Assembly: GCA_963697695.1 (NCBI GenBank) | Contig: OY969094.1 | Span: forward strand, 2,542,001-2,606,000 | DNA: 64,000 nucleotides | Source: VRUE01 sp963697695 | GTDB taxonomy: Bacteria > Actinomycetota > Thermoleophilia > Solirubrobacterales > 70-9 | Direction: 5' to 3' | Shown: piece after piece, positions 15,967-24,684 of the stretch | Numbering within the stretch: position 1 is the stretch's first letter | How the letters are laid out: every line of letters begins with the position of its first letter | Translations under genes and position numbers: made by a program | Notes under the pieces: model-generated | The model's input: only the letters and a program-made list of their open reading frames with translations | Told to the model about the DNA's origin: nothing | Databases searched by the model: none

Positions 15967-18819
15967 ATGCCGAGAGCGCGCGATAGAGGCGTAGTTGTCA
16001 ACCCGAGCCGTATCTTCCGCTGGGCCGCGTTGGCCTGCTTTGCGGCGCTTGCGGCGGTAGCGACCCTGCCCGCGAGCGCATCCGCGGCTCCGTGCGTCTC
16101 CGGCTCCACCTCGTGGGGAGGTGGGAACGGCTCCCTGCACATCGATGCGAACTGGAGCAATGGCGGCCCCAGTGCGGCCTGCGACGTCTTGATCACGGCT
16201 GCCGGGACCTACACCGTCTCGATGACCGGCGGCGCCAACATGAAATCGCTGACGCTGGGGGGACCGAGCGGGACGCAAACGCTCAGCATCTCCAACGAGA
16301 GCCCCAACACCAACCTCAACGCGAACGGCGGAGCGAGCAGCATCGGCGCCAACGCGGCAGTCGTCCTCACCTGCCCCGGCGTCGGCTGCAACGGCCCCGG
16401 GTTGAACTTCGGCGGCCAGACCGTCACCAACGCCGGCACGATCACTGCGCTCGCGCCGGGTGGCGGCAGCAGCCTCACCGGCAGCTTCGTCAACACGGGA
16501 ATCATGCAGTTCGACGGCAGCGCCACTCAGAGCAACGGCACCGTGGTCAACCAGGGCCAGATCAACATCGCCGACGGCAGGACGTTTTCCTCCAATACCA
16601 GCCACTGTGGCGACAGCACAGGCGCAATCGTCAAAAACGACGCCGGTGGCTCGATCAACGCCGCCGGCAGCGGCACCCTCAGCGCGATCAACTACGAGCA
16701 GGGCGCCGGCACCACCTCGGGCACGCTGCCGGTGCAACTCCCCTGCGGCAGCCTCAAATACACCGGCAACGGGGCGAGCTCGGTGCAGGCGAACGGCGGC
16801 TTCAACCTATCCGGGGAAATGCAGCCGGGCCAGTCGCTGATCGTCAACGCGGCCAGCAGCAACACCAACGCAACCCTTACTTCGGACTTCGTCAACAAAG
16901 GCTCGATCACGCTCACCTGTCCCGTCGGCTGCAGCGGCGGATCGGGCGGCGCCGGGTTCAACGCCGCCGGCAAAGCCTTCACCAACGCCGGCACTTTCAC
17001 CGTCGCCGCAGCTTCGGGCACCGGTGCCAGTATCGGCTCCGGCCTCGGCGGCACCCTGACCAATACCGGCACGATGCACTTCAACCAGACCGCCTCTGTC
17101 GGCGGCGTACTGATCAACAAAGGCCCGATCAACATCGCCGACGGCAAGACGGTCACCTCCCCCGGCAGCTCCTGCGGGGACGCCGGCGGGCTGGTCAAAA
17201 ACGACACCGGCGGCCAGATCAACGCGACCGGCACGGGCACCTTCAACATCGTCACCAACTACGAGCAGGGCGCCGGTACGACCTCCGGCACCATCCCGGT
17301 TCAGCTTCCCTGTGGCGCGGTCAAATACACCGGCAACGGGGCGAGCTCGGTGCAGGCGAACGGCGGCTTCAACCTATCTGGGGAAATGCAGCCGGGCCAG
17401 TCGCTGATCGTCAACGCGGCCAGCAGCAACACCAACGCGACCCTCACCACGGACTTCGTCAACAAAGGCTCGATTACGCTCACCTGCCCTGACGGGGGTT
17501 GCAGCGGCGGTCCTAATGGTGGCCCCGGGTTCAACGCAAACGGCAAAGCCTTCGTCAACGCCGGCACGCTCACCGTCGCCGCGGCCGCGGGTACCGGAAC
17601 CGGCACCAGCAACGGCATGACCAACACCGGAACGATCAACGTCAACCAGAGCGCTTTCCTCAGTGGTGTCGTGACGAATCAGGGCGAGATCAACATCGCC
17701 GACGGCAAGATGGCGATTTCCACCACAGGCCACTGCGGCGATTCGGGCCCGAGGGTAATCAACGACACCGGCGGCGAGATCAACGGAACCGGTACCGGCA
17801 CCCTCAAGGCCGTCAACTATGAACAGGGCGCGGGCACGACCTCCGGCCCCGTACCCGTCTCGGTGGACTGCGGCGCTCTCAAATACATCGGCACCGGAGC
17901 GAGCAGCGTGCGCGTGATCTCAAGCGCAACCTTGACCGGGAACATTGGCAACGGACAGACCGTGAGGGTTCCGGGCACGCTCCATTCGACACCCTTCAGC
18001 AACGCCGGGACGATCGCTCTAGAGGGCGGCGCCCTCAATACAAGCGCCCTGACCAACGCCGGGCGCCTCGTCGGCGCCGGCACCGTCAGCGGCTCGGTCG
18101 ATAGCTCTGGGGCCGTCGCTCCAGGCACTAGCCCCGGCACGCTGACGATCAACGGCAACTACACCCAGGGCGCCGGTGGCAGCCTCGAGATCGAGGTCGA
18201 AGGCACCGGCGCCGGGCAGTTCGACAAGCTCGCCATCGGCGGCAACGCGACGCTGGGCGGGACGCTGGCGCTGCAGCCCAGCGCCGGCTACGCGATTTCC
18301 GCCGCGATTGGCGACAGCGTCGCCTTCCTCAGCTACGGCGGCACGCGGGCGAACCAGTTCGCCCAGACGACTTCGAATCCGCCCCTGGCCTGCCCGAAGC
18401 AGTTCACGGCCACCTATAACGACGGCCCGAAGAACGTCAGCGCCGACATCTCCAACAGCGCGAGCTGCGGCGGTGGTGGTGGTGGAAGCGGTGGAACCGG
18501 AGGCGGGGATGGAAAAGTCGCCAAAACCACACCGGTGGCACCGCGCATTCCCGTCACGGTGTTGAAAACCCGTCCGCGCACCACCGTCAAGACCAAAAAA
18601 GCAAAGGCCAAGGTCACCTTCGCCTTCTCCTCCGATGTCACCGGATCGACCTTCCAGTGCAAGCTCGACAAAGGCGCCTTCGCGCTCTGCTCCTCGCGGA
18701 AGTCCTACAAAGTGAAGCCGGGCAAACACAAGTTCACCGTCAAGGCGATCGGGCCCAGCGGAGCTGCAGACCCCACCCCGCTGAGCTTCAGCTTCAAGGT
18801 CGTCAAAGAGAAAGGTTAG
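15967..18819 (+). CDS. large secreted repeat protein with C-terminal Ig-like domain
   Basis: 950 residues from ATG 15967; the ribosome binding site AGGAGGGG at 15957-15964 decides the start. A signal peptide ends near ASASAA. The body is a Gly/Asn/Thr-rich beta-helix-like array with three copies of a unit of about 189 residues (HCGDS, NDTGG, NYEQGAGTTSG, TGNGASSVQANGGF), the first two almost identical in DNA. A Gly-rich linker leads to a domain with FQCKLDKGAFALCSSRKSY, an Ig-like module frequent at the ends of Thermoleophilia surface proteins. Probably cell-surface or extracellular; function unknown. No membrane anchor is visible. Confidence 0.75.
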   Translation: MPRARDRGVVVNPSRIFRWAALACFAALAAVATLPASASAAPCVSGSTSWGGGNGSLHIDANWSNGGPSAACDVLITAAGTYTVSMTGGANMKSLTLGGPSGTQTLSISNESPNTNLNANGGASSIGANAAVVLTCPGVGCNGPGLNFGGQTVTNAGTITALAPGGGSSLTGSFVNTGIMQFDGSATQSNGTVVNQGQINIADGRTFSSNTSHCGDSTGAIVKNDAGGSINAAGSGTLSAINYEQGAGTTSGTLPVQLPCGSLKYTGNGASSVQANGGFNLSGEMQPGQSLIVNAASSNTNATLTSDFVNKGSITLTCPVGCSGGSGGAGFNAAGKAFTNAGTFTVAAASGTGASIGSGLGGTLTNTGTMHFNQTASVGGVLINKGPINIADGKTVTSPGSSCGDAGGLVKNDTGGQINATGTGTFNIVTNYEQGAGTTSGTIPVQLPCGAVKYTGNGASSVQANGGFNLSGEMQPGQSLIVNAASSNTNATLTTDFVNKGSITLTCPDGGCSGGPNGGPGFNANGKAFVNAGTLTVAAAAGTGTGTSNGMTNTGTINVNQSAFLSGVVTNQGEINIADGKMAISTTGHCGDSGPRVINDTGGEINGTGTGTLKAVNYEQGAGTTSGPVPVSVDCGALKYIGTGASSVRVISSATLTGNIGNGQTVRVPGTLHSTPFSNAGTIALEGGALNTSALTNAGRLVGAGTVSGSVDSSGAVAPGTSPGTLTINGNYTQGAGGSLEIEVEGTGAGQFDKLAIGGNATLGGTLALQPSAGYAISAAIGDSVAFLSYGGTRANQFAQTTSNPPLACPKQFTATYNDGPKNVSADISNSASCGGGGGGSGGTGGGDGKVAKTTPVAPRIPVTVLKTRPRTTVKTKKAKAKVTFAFSSDVTGSTFQCKLDKGAFALCSSRKSYKVKPGKHKFTVKAIGPSGAADPTPLSFSFKVVKEKG
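16754..16871 (+). repeat. 118-bp near-perfect repeat, copy 1 (inside the 15967-18819 gene)
   Basis: Matches 17321-17438 at an offset of 567 bp with one difference noticed (cctatCc versus cctatCt). It belongs to a 189-codon unit; a more diverged third unit starts near 17690. Confidence 0.85.
17321..17438 (+). repeat. 118-bp near-perfect repeat, copy 2
   Basis: Partner of 16754-16871. The DNA identity is higher than the protein needs, which points to recent duplication or gene conversion between units. Confidence 0.85.
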
Positions 18820-18852
18820 TTTCGGGCGCCGAGCTCTTGTACGATCCCGCGC

Positions 18853-20289
18853 GTGCGGGGGTTCTCTATCGGAACGCTAGGGGTCGTGGCACTCCTTGCG
18901 TTTGTTGGAGCTAGCAGTGCCAGCGCCGCCACCCTCAAGGCCGACTATCGGCTTCAGGGCGATCGGGCGTCCATGGTCGCCGGTGCCCCTGAACTCGCCG
19001 ATCTTGCTGCTGGAAACCGGTTTGAGATCGAGGGTGTCGACGGCGTTGCGCGTCAGGTCCTGGTCTTCCCAAAAGGCAGCGGCCTGTCGCTGCCGACTCA
19101 GGGCTTGGTCGATCCCCGTAGTCATTCGGTGGCGATGCTGTTCCGCCTCGCCGAGACCGAGGGCTACCGGCGCATTCTCGACTTCTCCGGCGGGACTTCC
19201 GACGACGGTCTCTACAACCTGAACGGGAACGCGGTCCTCTACGGCCTGGGAGCCGCCAGTCGGGGCGCGGTGTTCAGCGAGTCCTATGCCCAGGTCACTC
19301 TCACGAACTCGGTGGCATCCAGCGGGAAACCGAAGACCTCTGTGTATGTGAACGGAACCCTGGTCGCAGGGTCCAAAATGGGTGAGGGTTTCAACCTCGA
19401 ATCCGGCGTGTTGCGGTTCTTCAAGGACAACGTCAGCGGTCCGGCCATGGGCGAGGAGTCCGCGGGGGCCGTTGCCTGCATCCTGGTGTACGACGGAGCC
19501 TTGACGGCGGCTGAGGTGAGTCAGATCGCCGCCGACCGGGCGCTCTGTGGGGCACCGAGGTCCACTGGAGAGCGAGCGAAGGCCTCGGTGACGGGGAGGC
19601 CCGCGGCGAGGAAGCTGGGGCGGCGGCTGGTGGTCGACACCGGCCTGACTGTGAGCTGCCCCATCGGTTCCAGGCCCTGCCGGGGAAGCGCCAAGGTGGA
19701 CGTCATCCCGGGGCGAGGGATGTCAGCAAAGCTCGAGCGACTGGGCGCCATCGAGCTCTCGGTTCCAGCAGGACAAAGCGGAAGCGTCTTCGTGCCCCTT
19801 TCCCGCGCCGGTGCCAGGGCCCTTCGCGAGGCCGGGCGACTGAGAATCAGGGCCTCGGTGAAGATCGCCGAGGTTGGAGAGCCTGGGGCTGCAGCACGAC
19901 AACAGGGGGTGGTCCAGGCGCCGCGTTCGCCGAGCTTCAGGGCTGGGCTCTATTCCGGGGTGACGAGTCAGAATCTGCCGGTCTTCGTCAGCGTAAGCCG
20001 AACCGCCATCCGCTCGATCGCCTTCCGCTGGCGTGCGAGGTGCTCCGACGGGCGTCTCCACACCAACACCGTCTCCCTGCGGGGTGAGCGGGTGCGCCGC
20101 GGGCGCTTCTCCTTCGGTGGGGTTCTCGACTCCGGCGGATCGGCTCACGTTTCGGGCAGGATCGAAGGCACTCGCATCTTCGGCACGCTCTCGCGCACGG
20201 GCACGACCGTTGCCGGGGTGCGCTGCTCGACCCGCGGTGTCAGGTGGCGCGCGCGCCTCACGGGCGTCGAGGCCGACGCATCCCGCTGA
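18853..20289 (+). CDS. secreted LamG-like (concanavalin-fold) protein
   Basis: 478 residues from GTG. A signal peptide ends at SASA. Residues about 25-230 have the layout of a Laminin_G_3/concanavalin-like domain (LKADYRLQGDRAS, ILDFSGGTSDDGLYNL, VYVNGTLVAGSKMGEG). The rest is a beta-rich region with two more domain-like parts (CPIGSRPCRGSA and the C-terminal IRSIAFRWRARC). Likely an exported carbohydrate- or polymer-binding protein; ligand unknown. It starts 33 bp after the previous exported protein and may share its transcript. Confidence 0.65.
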   Translation: MRGFSIGTLGVVALLAFVGASSASAATLKADYRLQGDRASMVAGAPELADLAAGNRFEIEGVDGVARQVLVFPKGSGLSLPTQGLVDPRSHSVAMLFRLAETEGYRRILDFSGGTSDDGLYNLNGNAVLYGLGAASRGAVFSESYAQVTLTNSVASSGKPKTSVYVNGTLVAGSKMGEGFNLESGVLRFFKDNVSGPAMGEESAGAVACILVYDGALTAAEVSQIAADRALCGAPRSTGERAKASVTGRPAARKLGRRLVVDTGLTVSCPIGSRPCRGSAKVDVIPGRGMSAKLERLGAIELSVPAGQSGSVFVPLSRAGARALREAGRLRIRASVKIAEVGEPGAAARQQGVVQAPRSPSFRAGLYSGVTSQNLPVFVSVSRTAIRSIAFRWRARCSDGRLHTNTVSLRGERVRRGRFSFGGVLDSGGSAHVSGRIEGTRIFGTLSRTGTTVAGVRCSTRGVRWRARLTGVEADASR

Positions 20290-20317
20290 GGAGATTGGCC
20301 CTATCCTGACCGGTGCT

Positions 20318-21829
20318 ATGAAGCCGGACCACGAGGTTGCGGTGATCGGTGCGGGGTTCTCCGGCATCGGGACGGCGATCAAGCTCGACCAGGCGGGAAT
20401 CCGCGACTGGGTCGTGCTCGAGGCGGGAGATGGCGTCGGCGGCGCCTGGCACTGGAACACCTATCCGGGGGTTGCCGTCGACATACCTTCGTTCAGCTAC
20501 CAGTTCTCCTTCGAGCAGCGTCCCGATTGGTCGCGGGTCTATGCGCCCGGTAAAGAGCTGAAGGCCTACGCAGAGCACTGCGTCGATGCATACGGCCTGC
20601 GCTCGCGGATTCGCCTCGACGCCAAAGTCGCCGGCGCGGCGTTCGACGACGAGAACCACCTGTGGCGATTGACGATCGCCGATGGGACGACCGTCACCGC
20701 TCGCTTCCTGATCGGAGCGACGGGCATATTCACCCAGCCGAAGCCACCGGACATCCCCGGCGTCGAGTCCTTCGCCGGCTCGACGATGCACACCGCGCGC
20801 TGGGATCACGACGAAGACCTGCGCGGCCGCAGGGTTGCGATCGTCGGTACCGGCGCCTCTGCTGTCCAGGTCATTCCCTCGATTGCGCCAAAGGTGGAGC
20901 AGCTGACCGTGTTCCAGCGCACGCCGATCTGGTGCCTGCCGAAGCCGGACGCGAAGCTGGGGCCACGAGCGCGCCGTCTGCTCGGTCGGGTTCCGGGCGC
21001 CCAGAGGGCCGCAAGGGTCCTCAGCCAGACCTTCGTCGAGCTCAACTTCCCATTGCCGGCTCAGTTCCACGGCGTGGTGCCCATCGCCGGCGCGGGAGAA
21101 CGCATCGGGCTCAGGCACCTGTACCGCCAAGTCCACGATCCGGTGGTGCGGGAGAAGCTGACGCCGCGCTACGGGCTCGGCTGCAAGCGGCCGAGCTTCT
21201 CGAACACCTACCTCGCGACCTTCAATCGCCCCAACGTCCTGCTCGAGACGACCTCGATCGAGGAGATCGCGCCTTCGGGCGTGCGCACGGCCGACGGCGG
21301 CGAGCACGACGTCGACACGCTGATCTTCGCCACCGGCTTCCAGGTGTTCGACAAGGGCAACCTGCCCGCTTTCCGGGTTCAGGGCAGCGACGGCGTCGAC
21401 CTGACTGAGTGGTGGGAGGCGAACAGGTTCCAGGCCTATGAGGGAGTGAGCGTGCCGGGCTTCCCGAACATGTTCACGATCCTCGGCCCCTACGGCTACA
21501 ACGGCGCCAGCTACTTCACCCTGATCGAGAACCAGGCGCGCCACATCGTGCGCTGCCTGCGCCGCGCCCGCAGCAGCGGCTCGACCTCGGTCGAGGTCAC
21601 CCCCGAGGCGAACCGGCGCTACTTCGAGACGATGCTCTCGCGCCGCGGCCGCCAGGTGTTCTTCCAGGACAGTTGCGCCACCGCCAACAGCTACTACTTC
21701 GACTCCCGCGGCGACGCACCGTTCCGCTCGGCAACCACCCTCGAGGTCGCCTGGCACAGCGCCCGTTTCGATCTCGACGACTACCGCTTCACCCGGCTCG
21801 ACCGCGAGCCGCAGGGCGTCCCGGCCTAG
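20318..21829 (+). CDS. flavin-containing Baeyer-Villiger-type monooxygenase
   Basis: 503 residues from ATG 20318; the frame is open upstream but that part overlaps the previous gene. The FAD Rossmann motif GAGFSG is at 11-16. The Baeyer-Villiger fingerprint FAGSTMHTARWD is at 152-163 (F-x-G-x3-H-x3-W-D), the NADPH motif GTGASA follows, and ATGF is near the C-terminal third. It should insert one oxygen atom next to a ketone to give an ester or lactone. The alpha/beta hydrolase gene begins at the next base, so an ester made here could be cleaved by its neighbour. Confidence 0.85.
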   Translation: MKPDHEVAVIGAGFSGIGTAIKLDQAGIRDWVVLEAGDGVGGAWHWNTYPGVAVDIPSFSYQFSFEQRPDWSRVYAPGKELKAYAEHCVDAYGLRSRIRLDAKVAGAAFDDENHLWRLTIADGTTVTARFLIGATGIFTQPKPPDIPGVESFAGSTMHTARWDHDEDLRGRRVAIVGTGASAVQVIPSIAPKVEQLTVFQRTPIWCLPKPDAKLGPRARRLLGRVPGAQRAARVLSQTFVELNFPLPAQFHGVVPIAGAGERIGLRHLYRQVHDPVVREKLTPRYGLGCKRPSFSNTYLATFNRPNVLLETTSIEEIAPSGVRTADGGEHDVDTLIFATGFQVFDKGNLPAFRVQGSDGVDLTEWWEANRFQAYEGVSVPGFPNMFTILGPYGYNGASYFTLIENQARHIVRCLRRARSSGSTSVEVTPEANRRYFETMLSRRGRQVFFQDSCATANSYYFDSRGDAPFRSATTLEVAWHSARFDLDDYRFTRLDREPQGVPA

Positions 21830-22621
21830 ATGGGCGAGTTCCGCTACGAGGGACACCGGATCGAGTACGACTCCTACGGAGACGGGGAGCGGGTGCTGGT
21901 GCTGGCGCACGGGCTGTTGATGAACAGGCGCATGTACGAGCGGCTGGGACCGGCGCTGGCGGAGCACGGCAACCGGGTGATCTGCGTCGACCTGCTCGGG
22001 CACGGGCGCTCGGACCGGCCCGAGGACCTGCGGCTCTACTCGATGCCGCTCTTCGCCCGTCAGGTGGCAGCGCTGCTGGATCACCTCAAGCAGCCCAGCG
22101 CGGTGGTCGGAGGCACGTCTCTGGGGGCCAACGTCGCCTTGGAGCTGGCGGTGAGCGAGCCGGAGCGGGTGCGAGGCCTCTTCATCGAGATGCCGGTCCT
22201 GGACAACGCACTGCCGGGGGTGGCCGCCGCCTTCGCGCCGCTGCTGCTCGGCCTGCGCCTCGGCCGCCCCGCCTTCGAGGCTGTTTCGCGCCTGACCTCT
22301 CTGGTCCCACGCACCCACCATCTGGTCGACATCGGCCTCGACTGGGTGCGTCAGCGGCCGGGCCCGTCGGGTGCCGTGCTCGAGGGACTACTTCTCGGCG
22401 AGACTGCGCCGCATCGTGAGCAGCGGCTCGGCATCCGCCAGCCGACGCTGATCGTCGGCCACCCGCGCGACCCCCTGCACCCCTTCAGCGACTCCGGCAT
22501 GCTCGCCGAGGAGCTGCCGAACGGAAGGCTGGTCGAGGCCTCCTCGATCTTCGAGTGGCGTTTCAACCCCGACCGCCTCACCGCCGAGCTGGCCCGGTTC
22601 CTGACCGAGGCCTGGGTCTAG
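21830..22621 (+). CDS. alpha/beta hydrolase
   Basis: 263 residues; starts directly after the monooxygenase stop (TAGATG), so the two are coupled. The oxyanion HG loop (LVLAHGLLMN), the nucleophile elbow GTSLG (Ser97) and late Asp/His positions fit an esterase or lactonase of the alpha/beta hydrolase fold. Together with the Baeyer-Villiger enzyme it suggests stepwise cleavage of a ketone. Substrate unknown. Confidence 0.82.
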   Translation: MGEFRYEGHRIEYDSYGDGERVLVLAHGLLMNRRMYERLGPALAEHGNRVICVDLLGHGRSDRPEDLRLYSMPLFARQVAALLDHLKQPSAVVGGTSLGANVALELAVSEPERVRGLFIEMPVLDNALPGVAAAFAPLLLGLRLGRPAFEAVSRLTSLVPRTHHLVDIGLDWVRQRPGPSGAVLEGLLLGETAPHREQRLGIRQPTLIVGHPRDPLHPFSDSGMLAEELPNGRLVEASSIFEWRFNPDRLTAELARFLTEAWV

Positions 22622-22797
22622 TCGCGTTTGAGGATTTCCTTTGCCTTCTCGGCGGCCCTGTCGAGCCCGTCCTTGACCGAGCCGGTGGCTCTGTCGACCT
22701 TGCCCTCGCGCTTGAGGTCCTCGTCGTCGGTCAAGCTGCCGGCGGCCTCCTTGAGGCGGCCCTTCGCGTCGTCCTTGTTGCGAACTTCATCTGTCAT
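22618..22797 (-). CDS. CsbD-like stress protein
   Basis: 59 residues, charged and helical, with the CsbD pattern DDAKGRLKEAAGSLTDDEDLKREGKVDRATG. The ATG at 22797 is preceded by GGAAGGAAAG on the coding strand. CsbD-like proteins belong to the general stress regulon in Bacillus and are common in actinobacteria; the molecular role is unknown. A GGGTAG box (22835-22840, reverse) lies upstream, like other stress genes here. It overlaps the hydrolase gene stop by 4 bp. Confidence 0.85.
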   Translation of the reverse strand: MTDEVRNKDDAKGRLKEAAGSLTDDEDLKREGKVDRATGSVKDGLDRAAEKAKEILKRD

Positions 22798-22871
22798 CTG
22801 ACTTTCCTTCCGCGTTCGGTTCGTTCGGACCTCTCTACCCGGATCGCGCGTTTGCCGCACGTCCTTCCGGA

Positions 22872-23321
22872 TCAGCCGCCCGCGGCGCGCCGGAGGAAGT
22901 CGATCTGGTGCTGCTTGCGCATGATCAGGTGCTCGAGCATGTGCTCGAGGGCCTCGGAGCGCCCCTCTCTGCCGGTTGGCTCGATCGCCTCCTGCAGGAC
23001 TTCGACCGCCTCCTGCTCGCACTCGATCAGCCAGCCGAGGGCGTCGCCGGCTTTGGCGTCGAAGCGCAGACCCGCAGGCTCCGTCGTCGGCTCGCCGCCG
23101 AAGGAGACGATCTTTTCGATCAGCCGGCGCACGCCGTCGAGCTCCTCGTCGCCGAAGCCCGTCAGCTTCGAGTTCAGCGCCTGGGCCTCCAGGCCGACTA
23201 GGCTGGCGGCGACGATCGAGTACTGCAAGGCGGAGCGGTATTGCTGCTCGAGCGCGACGTTGAGTCGTTCGATCGCGTCGCCCTCGTCGAGTGTCTCCTC
23301 TTGACCTGACTCCGATGCCAT
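22872..23321 (-). CDS. ferritin-like (bacterioferritin-type) four-helix protein
   Basis: 149 residues from ATG 23321 with an AAGGAC ribosome binding site. The helices show the carboxylate/His pattern of the ferritin-like superfamily: LNVALEQQYRSALQYS, ECEQEAVEVLQEAI and EALEHMLEHLIMRKQHQIDFL. It may store iron or act as a diiron protein in oxidative stress. A sigma-B-like promoter lies upstream on this strand (see 23356-23381). Another in-frame ATG at 23363 would overlap that promoter. Confidence 0.75.
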   Translation of the reverse strand: MASESGQEETLDEGDAIERLNVALEQQYRSALQYSIVAASLVGLEAQALNSKLTGFGDEELDGVRRLIEKIVSFGGEPTTEPAGLRFDAKAGDALGWLIECEQEAVEVLQEAIEPTGREGRSEALEHMLEHLIMRKQHQIDFLRRAAGG

Positions 23322-23355
23322 CTCGTCCTTTCGCTTGACTGAGTGCATGGCCCCA

Positions 23356-23381
23356 CTACCCAAATACAGGCGATGAGAACC
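23356..23381 (-). promoter_or_regulatory. sigma-B-like promoter of the ferritin-like gene
   Basis: Reverse strand reads GGTT (23378-23381), 16 nt, GGGTAG (23356-23361). Part of a promoter family seen at many genes of this island. Confidence 0.5.
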
Positions 23382-23837
23382 GAGAAGGGAACGCTGCTGG
23401 CTGCGCTGGCGGCGGTGTTTCTCCTCGCGGCTGCTTTGGGCTGCGGGGACGAGAGTGGCGGGACCGACGCCAGTACGTCTCTCCAGACGACCGAGACGAG
23501 CGACCGCCCGGCTTCTGCGGTTCGGAAGGAGCCAGGCACCACGGTCGAACCCTCTCAGTGCCCGGCCGGACTAACCGATTGCCGCACGACCGAAGGGCGG
23601 ATCGTCTTTGTCGAGCAGGTAGACCCCGACGGCGACGGCGACGCCCACTTCGTCATCCTCGATCCGCAGGGCATCACCCTGAATGGCCTGACCGCGATCG
23701 ACGTGCGCAAGGGACTGCGTCCCGATCCGCTTCCGGGGGTGGGGGACGTGATCAGCGCCGCCGGTCCGGTCCAGACCGGCTCCTACGGACAGAGCCAGAT
23801 CCACGCGCTCGAGCTGCACGTCGCCGGCGGTAACTAG
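23373..23837 (+). CDS. small secreted lipoprotein, function unknown
   Basis: 154 residues from ATG 23373. Lipoprotein signal with lipobox ALGC, then a Ser/Thr-rich linker and a compact domain (CRTTEGRIVFVEQVDPDGDGDAH, GLTAIDVRKGLRP, PGVGDVISAAGPVQTG) that looks like a small beta-barrel of OB type. Divergent from the ferritin-like gene, with the start only 52 bp away. I do not recognise a named family. Confidence 0.7.
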   Translation: MRTEKGTLLAALAAVFLLAAALGCGDESGGTDASTSLQTTETSDRPASAVRKEPGTTVEPSQCPAGLTDCRTTEGRIVFVEQVDPDGDGDAHFVILDPQGITLNGLTAIDVRKGLRPDPLPGVGDVISAAGPVQTGSYGQSQIHALELHVAGGN

Positions 23838-23839
23838 CC

Positions 23840-24196
23840 CTACCGCTCGACCAGGGGGCGAACCTCGATCGCACCGCCGAGGCGGGCTGCCGGGATCCGG
23901 GCCGCCAGCTCGATAGCGGCGTCGAGGTCGTCGGCCTCGAAGAAGAGATAGCCGCCGAGCGCCTCCTTGGTCTCGACGAAGGGCCCGTCAGTAGTCAGGG
24001 TCTGACCGTCCTCGACCTGCACGGTCGTCGCCGTCTCGGGCGGCTGCATCTGCACGCCGGGGCTGACGCCGGGGGTTTGGTTGATCGCCTGGTAAGCGCC
24101 ATAGATCTCCTGCTTCTCCTCGTCGGATAGGCGCTCCCACTCCGCTGACGGCGGCACCGGAGTAGTGCCTTGGTGAATCAGCAGCATGTACTTCAT
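23840..24196 (-). CDS. YCII-related (YciI/DGPF) domain protein
   Basis: 118 residues beginning MKYMLLIHQG, with the DGPF motif (LTTDGPFVETKEALGGYLFFEADDLDAAIELAARIP). Strong ribosome binding site AAGGAGGA just before the ATG. Such proteins have a ferredoxin-like fold with a His/Asp pair. In actinobacteria they often sit near ECF sigma genes, but none is seen here. Reaction unknown. It follows trmO on the same strand after 68 bp. Confidence 0.85.
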   Translation of the reverse strand: MKYMLLIHQGTTPVPPSAEWERLSDEEKQEIYGAYQAINQTPGVSPGVQMQPPETATTVQVEDGQTLTTDGPFVETKEALGGYLFFEADDLDAAIELAARIPAARLGGAIEVRPLVER

Positions 24197-24264
24197 CGCT
24201 TCCTCCTTTTTTGGGGTGGTCGCTTATACGACGAACGGGAAGCGGGGAAATCGACAGCCCGCGC

Positions 24265-24684
24265 TCAGCGTTCCTCGGGATCGGCGCTGAGCATCGGCTT
24301 GAGGTCGAGGACCGGTGTGCCGTCGAGTGCCTCCAGCCGGCGCACCCGCAGGCGGTTGCCATCGATCTCTGCCACCACGACGGGGTGCAGGCCGATCGGG
24401 TTGGGGCGGTCGGGTGAGCGGGTGGCGAAGACTCCGGTGCTCGGGCGCGAAGCGTCACCGCGCGGGTGCACCTCGAGCACGTCGCGGCGGGCGCGGTCGA
24501 GCCAGGTGAGGACGAGGAGCTCGTCGCCGACCTCGAGCCCGTTCAGTGCATCGAGCACGTCCTCGCGCATCACGAGCCATGCGTCCGGTGCGCCCTCGTC
24601 GCCCTGCTTCGGGGCTTCCGCAAGATCCTGCAGCGGCGATTCGACCCAACCAACCGGGGTCAGCCCGATGCTCTCCTCACTCAC
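24265..24684 (-). CDS. trmO: tRNA (adenine(37)-N6)-methyltransferase TrmO-like
   Basis: 139 residues with the family signature FATRSPDRPNPIGLHPV plus VVVAEIDGNRLRV and LDGTPVLDLKP. TrmO (YaeB/TsaA) methylates t6A37 of certain tRNAs using SAM and has an unusual beta-barrel. The gene overlaps the upstream carboxylate-amine ligase by 8 bp. The protein is shorter than E. coli TrmO, lacking the C-terminal extension, as in many actinobacteria. Confidence 0.88.
   Translation of the reverse strand: MSEESIGLTPVGWVESPLQDLAEAPKQGDEGAPDAWLVMREDVLDALNGLEVGDELLVLTWLDRARRDVLEVHPRGDASRPSTGVFATRSPDRPNPIGLHPVVVAEIDGNRLRVRRLEALDGTPVLDLKPMLSADPEER

Noticed and set aside
20033..20317. Longer start for the Baeyer-Villiger monooxygenase
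   Set aside because: The open frame upstream overlaps the preceding exported protein gene and lacks similarity; the Rossmann motif sits near the N-terminus from 20318.
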